From Gari tellinella (Eukaryota; Mollusca; Bivalvia; Cardiida; Psammobiidae), in assembly GCA_922989275.2 (NCBI GenBank), contig OV277871.1, forward strand, positions 5,208,001-5,272,000: a DNA stretch of 64,000 nt, read 5' to 3'. Positions within the stretch are counted from its first letter, which is position 1. Each line of letters starts with the position of its first letter. A model generated the notes under the pieces. It was given only the letters and a program-made list of their open reading frames with translations, did no database searches and was not told the DNA's origin. The translations under genes and the position numbers were made by a program. Shown here piece by piece: positions 33,894 to 45,800 of this stretch.

Positions 33894-36800
33894 CTAAATA
33901 AAGAACGAAGACATTGTCATTATCATTATCTACCAACTACATTCGAACTTCATTATTTCATGCTTGGTTAAGTCGAACATACCCGTATTTCAAAGTTAAA
34001 ACGTGCTAAGCCACGTTTTAACTTTGATATACGGATATGTTTGACATAACCGAGCATGAAATAATGAGGTTCATGTGTCGACATATCGGATAGTTCGAGT
34101 TAAGCGAGTTTGAGATATCGAAGTTCCACTGTACTAGATTATAGAAATTTTATTTTCTGATACACATTCATGACTGCACAAACCTGAACTTTTTATGATA
34201 CATATTCATGACTGCATAAACAGGAACTTTTTATAATACATATTCTTGACTGCATAAACAGGAACTTTTTATGATACATATTCATGACTGCATAAACATG
34301 AACTTTTTATGATACATATTCGTGACTGCATAAACAGGAACTTTTTATGATACATATTCTTGACTGCATAAGCAGGAACTTTTTATGATACATATTCATG
34401 ACTGTATAAACAGGAACTTTTTATGATACATATTCATGACTGCATAAACAGGAACTTTTTATGATACATATTCGTGACTGCATAAACAGGAACTTTTTAT
34501 GATACATATTCATGACTGCATAAGCAGGAACTTTTTATGATACATATTCTTGACTGCATAAACAGGAACTTTTTATGATACATATTCTTGACTGCATAAA
34601 CAGGAACTTTTTATAATACATTTTCATGACTGCATAAACAGGAACTTTTTATGATACATATTCATGACAGCATAAACAGGAACTTTTTATGATACATATT
34701 CTTGACTGCATAAACAGGAACTTTTTATGATACATATTGTAAGGGTCTGGTTTCAGGTTGACAAACACGTTTGTTGTTTGTCAGCATTCATGTTTATAAC
34801 GTCAGCCTATGTGGCTGTTTTCAAGTGTCATTTCATAATTATAATTCCCAATTGTAATAGATACGATATAAACTACCTCTAGATCGTGTTAGCTCCCGCA
34901 GCATCTTTTATTCAGCCTGTATTTGTATTTGTTATGGTTCATAATTGTGAGAAGGATGTGCTTGGAGGCCATCTTGGTTTATACTGAAGTGATGCATTGT
35001 GGGTTGTTAGTCTTGGTTACTACATACATGTAGTACAGTAGCGGCAAGATTTCAACCTACGAAAGCTCTTTGAAAAGTAATTTATTCCATATTTTAGCTA
35101 TGAGCGTCCCTTCTAAGTATATTCCCCCTCATGTTTATAACATTCTTGTATTTTTAGAAAGGGATATTGGTACTGTTTTAGTCATTTTTAGGTCCGCGCA
35201 GTGCCAGCGTCTTCGCATACCATATAAGGAGTGCACACTTGGTGTGCACCCCATATAAGGAGTGCACACTTTGGTGCGGTTTTTGTGCAACAGATTTTCG
35301 GTGCGATTTTAACGTTAAATCGCACCAGAAATTTGGTGCACACCACGTGACCAATTTTCTGTATAAATACCCCGGGTTGCAGACGAATCGAGGACTCTCG
35401 AGATAGAATTTCAAGGTGCGGCACCATATTGCCTTACTCTTTTAGAATAGAATTAGTTAGAAATAGAAGAAGTCTAGTGACTTGAGGTCTACTATTATTG
35501 AGTAGGATATAATTAAAGCATCACATAAAATTTGATTAAGCCTTACTTTTACTTTATTTGCCGCACGAAAGAGAGTCCATTTTAGTTAATATTTATTTGA
35601 GAGAAAGAGAGAGAAGAAAGGGGTGATCTTGAATCACGCTACCAATTTGGATCCAGATCAGACCCCTGAATTGACGTGTACTACCGCTCGGCACGTGACA
35701 ATATTCATAACTGCATAAACAGGAACTTGTTATGATACTTACATGACTGCATAAACAAGAACATCAACCATTATCCTCAGTGAAAGAATAAGTTAAATAC
35801 ATAAAAATGTGTACCTATGGAGTAATGGGCGAATTATTTCTTCCACAGCCATCATCTGCTAGGATAAAGAATTTTTCCTAATAGTGTACACAGTCATAAC
35901 TTTATAAATTTGAACTATTTTCTTCCATGGAGGAATAAATTAGAGGCTTAAAAAGGTATATTTATGAAGTAATGGGTTAAATGCACTTAAAACCTTTTCA
36001 CATTCACCAGTTAACCCATTACTTCATAAATACACCTTTTGACGCCTCCAATTTATTCCTCCACTGAAGAAAAGAGTTCCAATTAATACAGTAATAAATA
36101 TTTATCAGAAGAAATATGTTCTATAATCTAGCAGATGGTAGCTTAAAGCAGGCTGAAAGTAAAGCAGAATGCGCCATAATTGCGCATTCTGCTTTACTTT
36201 CAACCTGCTTTAAGTATAGTAACCTATTATCAATACTAGAAATTGGCTATGAGGTAATGGGTTAATTTGAAAATTAAGGTCATCATTGAAGCAGTTGATT
36301 GTATTACCTTGGAGGCTACTTCCAACTTTCCATTCTTACTGTAGTCTTCTGTAGGTGTTATATCTTCCAGCTTTGGTCTCTGAAACAGCAATACAATATT
36401 ACACAGCTCCTAGGGGAGTATTTCAAAAACTAAATTCTTTGTTTTTGCATTAAACACTATGGTGTCACTACTCATTAGAATTGTCTCTTTGAGACGATTC
36501 TTATGAATAATAGTACCATAGGATTTGGTGCTCAAATGAGTGAGACTGAGAAAATGTTGGATTTGTTCAGTTTACTGCCTCTTATCTAGAGCCCTGTACA
36601 ATAACAACAAAGTTTTCAGGTAATCTCCACAGTACAACCTCTCTATTACGACCACTAAATTGGGTTAACCATTACCCAACATGTACTTGACACATAGATC
36701 TAGATCTTTTACCAAAAAAACCCCAACACTTTCTTACTAGACGTCTATTATAGATACAAGGTATACAACGCAACCCAACAGGTAGTCTTAACTATTGACT

Positions 36801-39800
36801 TAAACTGATGCTAAAATAGACTAGATCGCCAATATTCTCTTGTGGTACCCCATCGGAAATTTATTAATTTATCAATATCTACATTTTATTTCATCAAATT
36901 CCGTCAAATAACGCCTTAGTACGTGTATTTATAACAAAAATGTCCATCAAAAAGTTTTATTGTGGCTAGGTTTGATAGTGTTGAAGGAAGGCAAACAGTG
37001 CAGACCAAGAGCTCCTTCAGGAGCCCTCTGATCTTGGTCTACACTGTTTTCAATGGATGTACTGGCATATACTTGGTCCCCCTACCGTAGGGAATAGATT
37101 AACTACTGTTTCCTTGTTTTGTACAAACCTTGGACGGTGGGTTACTTGCATCTGATGGTCGTTTTTCAACTACAGCTGGTATACTGAAAACAGAAAGCAA
37201 ACGTTTCAGGGTCCAAGATTATAAAGCTTTTGAGCTGAGTCTGATAAGAGGACACCTATATTCAATACTAGAAACAGGCTATGGGGTAATGGGTTAAGGG
37301 GCATTCTGCTTTACTTTCAACCTGCTTTAAGCGGACACCTATATTCAATACTAGAAACAGGCTATGGGGTAATGGGTTAAGGGGCATTCTGCTTTACTTT
37401 CAACCTGCTTAAGTGGTAATCTTTTTTCAAAACTAGAAACAGGCTATGGGGTAATGGGTTAAGGGACATTCTGCTTTACTTTCAACCTGCTTTAAGCAGA
37501 CACCTATATTCAATACTAGAAACAGGCTATGGGGTAATGGGTTAAGGGGCATTCTGCTTTACTTTCAACCTGCTTTAAGCGGACACCTATATTCAATACT
37601 AGAAACAGGCTATGAGGTAATGGGCTAAGGGGCATTCTGCTTTACTTTCAACCTGCTTAAGTGGTAATCTTTTTCCAAAACTAGAAACAGGCTATGGGGT
37701 AATGGGTTAAGGGGCATTCTGCTTTACTTTCAACCTGCTTTAAGCGGACACCTATATTCAATACTAGAAACAGGCTATGGGGTAATGGGTTAAGGGGCAT
37801 TCTGCTTTACTTTCAACCTGCTTAAGTGGTAATCTTTTTCCAAAACTAGAATAAGGCTATGGGGTAATGGGTTAATTTAGACATTCATAGTGGATGTACA
37901 GCGCTCCCTTTCTACAACGACACCAAATCGGAGACAAAAATAGTGTGCCTTGTTTGGAGAAAGTCGATATAGGGAAGGAAATTGGCTTACATTTGCAAAC
38001 AGCTTAAATCCAGATCAGATGCAGAGTAACGCGGCGTCTGATCTGGATTCAAGCTGTTTGTCACTCGTCATTCAGATTTTTTCTGTCAAAATGTCCATTA
38101 TGTAACTTTGAGAAAACAGCAGACGACAACTCTAAGCAGACGATTTTACAGCAGTAACAGCGTTAGAAATAATTGTCCTGTTCAGGGACCTGCCTCAAGG
38201 GGTATTGTAAGGAGGGAGTCGTTGTTGGGAGGGCCGTTGTAGGGAGGGAGTACTGTAGTTTTTTTAAATGCATATTCAGTGGGTGAAGGATTAAACTAGA
38301 ATAATCCAGGATATGTATTTCTTACCCTAGAAAATCTCGTAGATTGGCACTTAAATCTACTGGCAAATAGTCTCCTACAATACCATAGGCATATCTCAAT
38401 AGCTCATCTGAAATAAGATATTTTCATCATCATCATCAACATAGGACTTTTGATTAACCCTTTCACTCTCAAGTATGCTTAAAAGCGCATTTGCAAACAG
38501 TTTGAATCCTGATCAGATGCCGCGTCACCTGATCAGGATCCAAACTGTTTGACACTTGTTTTGAAATTTCTTCAGTCATACTGCCTTATTTTTTAAACTA
38601 TGAAACGATATTGCAGACAGCAAAATTGAAGCAGATGGCAATGAAACGGTGAAGTGTAAAAATCTCTCGAAAAATTTCAGGTAGTGAAAGGGTTAACCTC
38701 TGAAATAAGATATGCCCACCTGAGACTTCAAATGGACAACTCCAGTTGCAAATTGACATACTGATTTAAGCAATATGTTGTAAAATGACAAACAGTGCAG
38801 ACCCTGATCAGATTTCTGTTTTATATTCACCTAAGTTAGGCTTTGCTGTCACCTGTCTTTCTTATAAGAATTAAATAGCCTTATTTTCATTGGTTATCAA
38901 GAGAGGTTTTCCTCATTTACTGTATATTGAAATGAAAGAAATAATACATTTTTTAGCTCACCTGGCATAAAGTGCCATGGTGAGCTATTGGGATAGACCT
39001 GTGTGCCTCGTCAGTAAACTTTTTCTTTAACCCATTACTCCATAAAGACACCTTTTTAAATCTTAATTTATTCCTCTACTGAAGAAAATAGTTCAGATTT
39101 ATAGTCATGAATATGTATCAAAAGAAATATTTTCTATATCCTGGCAGATGAGAGCTTAAAACAGGCTGAAAGTAAAGCAGAATGCACCTTAAGGCACTTC
39201 TGGCTTTTTTACTTTCATCCTGCTTTAGGTGGTCATCTGTCACTTGAAATCGGCTATGGGGTAATGGGTTAAAGAAATTCTTCTTAATAGAAACTACTAT
39301 GCCAATTTCAATTCAATCTTCACATGCTTGCTCCTTGGAGGGCATTTTGTAAAGATTGTTTCACATAGAAGTCATCAAACTGAACATGTGGATGCCATCA
39401 TGTGGTTGCCATGGCAACCAATTAGAAATCAAAGCATGGCTGGTTTCAACACAAATTGTAAAAATATTTTTTTCTTTCTTTAAAAATCACGGCCACCAGT
39501 GGGTAGGGCATAAAAATGCCAATATTTTCAACTAAACTTACACAACATTTGGTTTGGTGGAGACTTATAGGAGAACAAGTTTGAAATGTTCTGTTTAACC
39601 CATTTGCACCCAGTGGATTCTTCCATGCTTATATATATATTGGATTAGTCTAATTTTGACATAAGGGGTGCCTGGTCTAAATTTTTATTTTCCTTTTGTT
39701 TTATATTGAAAATCCTATCAGCAAACAGTGTAGACTCTGATCAGACGCCGCATTATGCGGCTTCTGATCAGAGTCTATACTATTTGCCTATCCCCGTTTT

Positions 39801-42800
39801 ATGGAACGCTAGGCACAAATTGGTCAGTCTTATCTGGAGCCCTGATGCCTACCTTTAGAATATGGCTCCTTTTTGCTCTTCACAAATTCAGCACTTCTTG
39901 CTCCAGTAACACAAACATTCTTCCGCTCCAAAACACTGGACACTTTTTCAACCTATGAAAGTAATCAGGATCACAGTTTCTAGAGTGAACTAGATGTGTT
40001 CAAAGCAACAACTGTGAAGCATTTTAGTAAGCAGTGTTGATGCTAGACGAAATAGTAAAATCTAGTTAACTAGTTAACCAAGAAATAGACCATTAAAAAT
40101 ATTATAAGCCAAAAGGCCTTTTTTAAAGAGGTCAAGGTCAAATCAAGGGTGGATTATTAATGGTCCTCGAGAACAACTGTGTAAGTATCAAATCATTGTA
40201 GTAAGCGGTATTGGCGCTAGATGAAACAGTACAAGAGGGCCTGAAGGCCCTGATATCGCTCACCTGTTGTACTGAAGCTTGATAGCTTTATCTTACTGTT
40301 TCATCAGTTTTAATTTAAATCTATTCAAATTTGTAGTATAGCATGTAAACAATTTTGGAATACAACCTCATAACTCTAGTATGGTAGAGTACATCAAGGG
40401 CAGATAACTAGAGCCTAAACAATACTGAAATGAAGCCTTTTCCAGCATTTCAAAGTATATCAAGAGCAGATAACTATTGCTACAATGATTAGATTTCAAC
40501 AATAATTGCACTCCTTTGAGAACTTATAGGTATATACTTTGTGTGCAAGTAAATTCAAAAACCATTCAAAACTGTAGTTGTAAAAGTGTAAACGCTGTTC
40601 GATATGGCATTTTCAGCAATTCAAAGGTAGATAACTCTCAACCTATTGGTCAGATTTCAATCATAATCGAACTCAATCGAACTCTTATGGTCATATACAA
40701 TCTGAGCAAGTTTGAGATAGATTGGATAAAAATTGTGACCCCTGGAGAGTAAACACCCTTAAATATGACAATTTCAGCATTTCAAAGGTAGATAACTCTC
40801 AACCTATTAGTCTGATTTCAACCAAAATCGAACTCATCTTAACTCTTATGGTTATATACAATCTGAGCAAGTTTGAGATAGATTGGATAAAAATTGTGGC
40901 CTCTAGAGTGTAAACACTGTTAAATATGGCATTTTCAGCAATTCAAAGGTAGATAACTCTCAACCTATTCATCAGATTTCAACCATAATCGAACTCATCC
41001 AAACTCTTATGGTCATATACAATCTGAGCAAGTTTGAGATAGATTTGATAAAAATTGTGGCCTCTAGAGTGTAAACACCCTTAAATATGGCATTTTCAGC
41101 AATTCAAAGGTAGATTACCCTTGACCTATTGGTCCGATTTCAACCATAATCGAACTCATCCGAACTCTTATATTAATATACAATCTGAGCAAGTTTGAGA
41201 AAGATTGGATAAATATTGTGGCCTCTAGAGTGTAAACACTAAAATTGTTGACGACGAACGACGCACGACAAACGCCGGACATTCAAGTATTGCAAAAGCT
41301 CACCCTGAGCTAGCTCAGGTGAGCTAAAAATCTGGTTAACCTTGTACACACGGACAAACATGATGACGCACTTTGTATGCCAGCTGAAAACATAATAACT
41401 TTTGCAAACACTTTGGATCCAGCATAATGTGGAGTCTCATCAGAATCAAAACTGAACCAGATTTTTAATAGAAATTTTAGTAAAATCCCCCCCCATTTTT
41501 TTAAGAACATTAGGAGACGAATACCATTTTTTTGCAGATAATAATTTTACTTTGCCCTCAAAGAGTTATGGGGCAGGAGACTGCTTAAAGCAAGGTGACA
41601 GTGAAACAATGCTCCTTTAGGTGCTTTCTGTTTGACAGTCACCTTGCTTTAAGCTGTCACTTGCCTTTAATACAATCAATTAGCCATCCTTTGAAAGGTC
41701 GTTATAGAGGGGGTTTACAGTATGTTTGTTACATGTTTAAGGAATTACAGTGGAACTTTGATAGCTCTAACTCGGTTAAGTCAAACATACCCGTATTTCA
41801 AAGTTAAGTTAAAACCTGGCTTAGCCACGTTTTAACTTTGAAATACAGGTATGTTCGACATAACCGAGCATGAAATAATGAAGTTCATGTGACGACATAT
41901 CGGACAGTTCGAGTTAAGCGAGTTCGAGATATCGAAGTTCAACTGCACTTCCATAATTGGTTGGAGACACTTACCTTAAGTTTAAGCCAGGACAGAGTTT
42001 TGTCTTTATCATATTTGTAAGCTTTGAAATCATCATCACCTGCAGTTAAGGGGCATACACTAGTAATTACAGTTCTAGATAAGAGGGAGAAAAACTACAG
42101 AGGTAGTAAAACTACTATAAGAGGGAGTAAAACTTCTGTTTTAACTTTTTCTCCTTAACAGACTACCTCATAAATACTCCTATTTATGTCTCTAATTTAT
42201 TCATACACTAAATATACAGTCATGAATTTGTATCAAAAGAAATATTTCCTATATTCAAGCAGATTTAAACATAAAGCAGGCTGAAAGTAAAGCAGAATGT
42301 GCTTAAGTGGTCATCTGTCTTTAAAACTATAAACAAGCTATGGTGGAATGCATTTGTGAAGAGACATATACAGTCGAACTTTGATATCTCGAACTCAGTT
42401 AAATCGAACATACCCGTATTTCAAAGTTAAAACGTGGCTTAGCCACGTTTTAACTTTGAAATATGGGTATGTTCGACTTAACATGGCATAAAATAATGCA
42501 CTATTATGTGTCGAACTATCGGATAGTTCGAGTTAAGCGAGTTCGAGATATCGAAGTTCGACTGTATGTGTAATTCACAAGTCTTGTACTAGTGAAGAGT
42601 ACACTCCTTTGGAAACAGAGTTGACCTACTTTTGACAAGTTTTGTGAAAATGTTGACATTTCAATTTGATGTGAGTGAGAAACAGTTTGGAGCCTGATCA
42701 GACACCGGGTTATGGGATGTCCAATCTGGCTCCAAACTGTTTTCATTGGACGTAACTGTTTAAGTACAAAACAGGTTTATTGGGAACAAATTTCTTCTCC

Positions 42801-45800
42801 CCTGTAGTACTTGATTTATACATGTACATGTTATATACAGCGGAGAAAATGTTATTCTTTACCAAAGAAATGCGTTTACGCTAAAACCATTATTTCAATT
42901 GCAAACAGTTCGGAGCCAGATCAGACGCTGGGTTACCCGGCGTCTGATCAGGCTCCAAACTGTTTGCCACTCAGATTAAAACTGGTAGTCAGAATGGTTA
43001 AACAGTTGTCATTTTCTATATTTCATTGCAATGTGTTTGCGTTTGAACGGAAAAATAACGTTTTCTCCACTGTATTTCAGACCGGTCCCCAACCTGCAAT
43101 CGATTTCCTTACTGAACTCATGGCTGTACTCGTACCTTTAATGTCTGCCACCTGGTAAAGCTCTGACAACCCGCTGGTACTTAGTAACCTCTGACACTCT
43201 GGAAAGTCTGTATCAACCACTATCTGGTCTATGGTCATGTATTTACCAGTCTGAAAAACAACTTGATTCTATCAAGCAAGAATTCCATGCAAATAGATGT
43301 ACATGTATTGTCCTTGTGAAGAAGGAGCAAAAGCAAGGCTCAGGTAAAAAGTTCCATTGTAAACGTTCTGCATGACTTTTGTCTTGCATTTAGCAGCCAC
43401 ATGTCTTAACCCTTTGATCCCTAGTCCTGCATATAGGTGTCATTTTCAAACAGTGTACATGTGAATAGTACACTTGTCCTGTGCAAACAGTGATGACCCA
43501 GATTAGAGGACTCCAAAAGGAGCCCTCTGATCAGGATCTTCACTGTTTGTCTTAATGCCAAACATTGACAAAAACAACCCTTAAAAGTCAGAAATGGACT
43601 AGACTAAAATGGAAACTGGAATTGTCCATTTGAAGTTTCAGGGAGGAAATAGTTAATCTTTAGTGCTACAGATTAAAGTAGGTAAACTAAACATTGCCGA
43701 TATCTTCTCCTTTATGTGACGATATCTCCTCTAAACCATGTTTTTAACTTTGAAACACATTACCCATAAATACGCTTTTTTAAGCCTTTACTTTATTACT
43801 CAGGACACTCAAGAAAATGGTTCCATTTTAAACAATCATGAATATGTACCATAAATATTTTTCATATCCTAGCAGATTGTAGCTTAAAGCATGCTGAAAG
43901 CATTCTGCTTTACTTTCAACCTGCTTTAAGTAGTCACATATCTTCAATACTAGAAACAGATTATGGGGCAATTGGTTAAGCGAGTTCCAATTTTCTCACA
44001 TAACTACCCCTGATTTCTATAGAGATCAATGATCATGAATATCCTTGTCTCCAACATGTGTGAGATAAATTTGATGACGTCACTATAACGTCACTATTTA
44101 TAAAGGCGTTTTGACGTCACCAGGGTACCAAAAAATGCATATTTGCTTTAAAAAATAGCTTAAAATCGTTGGTTATGTGAGAAAAAGAATCTGTCAATTG
44201 TTGATGTTTAAGACAAGCTGATCTTAAACGAGTCTAGAATTGAAATGTTATTAAGCAAGCCAACGCTCGCTTAATAACATTTCAATTCTAGACTTGTTTG
44301 AGATCAGCTGGTCTTAAACATCGACTCAAGACAGATCCTATATATCCACTGCTCTGAAGATATTTCCATGCTACTTCATTGAATGGTTACTTATCATAAA
44401 ATTGAAAACTTTGAATGTGGGATTCTATTTCTAGAAACTAATTTAAAGGTATATCACTCTATCCAAAATAATATAAAAGGGAAATAACTCTAAATGAAGG
44501 TAGACCACCTATTGATAAACTCCAACGTAATATACTTACTTCAGCATTCTTTATCAGGTATGGTAGCACCAGAAAGATTGGATCAATGTTTGTGTTAACA
44601 TACAAGCTCCCATCTGCAACAAGATTACAAAATAGAAAATCTTCTCTTGAATCTCTCCCTAACCCCAACTAACTGCAGACTCTAACCAAGGCTAAGCCAT
44701 GTCAATTTGAAATTAGAATTTTCAATTTGTAATTTTACTAATTTCAGGGGTGAATGAGTTGACCCATTTGTGCCTAGCATCCTATAAAAGGGCAACAGGC
44801 AAACTATTTATGCTGCGTCTGATCAGATTCTACACTGTTTGCTGTTAAGAATTTAAATATAAAACAGAATGAAAATATAAATATAGACAAGGCATCCCTT
44901 ACATAAACCAGAACAGGTAATCATAGATTACTAAGCTCACCTCCTTAACATTGACCCTAGAGGTTAAGGTCAAAGCCACCAAACTGCAATGCATCATAGT
45001 CTACTCATTGAGGCGCATCAGCACATGACGTTTCGTGATCTTAGGTGCAGTTGTTTGCTCAGAGCAGACTTTAACGCAAAACCTTAACCCTAGAGGTCAA
45101 GGTCAGAGGTAAAGGCTACAAACTGTGGTGCATTGTGGTCTACTTATTGTGGTACATCAGCATATAAAGTTTTGTGACCATGGGTGCAGACGCTTGCTAA
45201 GAACAGACTTTTACGCAAAACCTTAACGTTGACCCTAGAGGTCAAGGTCAAAGATCAAGGCCATTAAACTACAGTGCATTGTGGTCTTCTGATTGAGGCA
45301 CATCATCATATGAAGTTTTATGACCGTGGGTGCAGTTGTTTGCTCAGAACAGACTTAAACGCAAAACCTCAACATTGACCCTAGAGGTCAGTCAAAGGTC
45401 AAGGCCATCAAACTGTGGTGCATTGTGGTCTACTCATTGAGGTGCATTAGCATATTAATTTTCCTGACTGCAGGTGCAGTCATTTGCTCAGAACAGACTT
45501 TAATGCAAAACATTAACTTTGACCCTAGAGGTCAAGGCCACAAATCTGCGGTGCATCTTGGTCTACTAATTGAGGCTCATAAGCATATGAAGTTTTTTAA
45601 CCATATGTGCAGTTGTTTGCTCTGTACAGACTTGATGACAAAATCTTTACATTGACGCTAGAGGTCAAGGTCAAAGTCACCAAACTGCGGTGCATCATGG
45701 TTTACTCATTGAGGTGCATCAGCACATGAGGTTTCGTGACTTTAGGTGGATTCGTTTGCTCAAAACAGACTTTAACGCAAAACATTGACGTTGACCCTAG

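Noticed and set aside
35178..35427. 78-79 codon ORFs on the minus strand
   Set aside because: Both lie inside the solo LTR and overlap its TATA region; the repeats GGAGTGCACAC create them.
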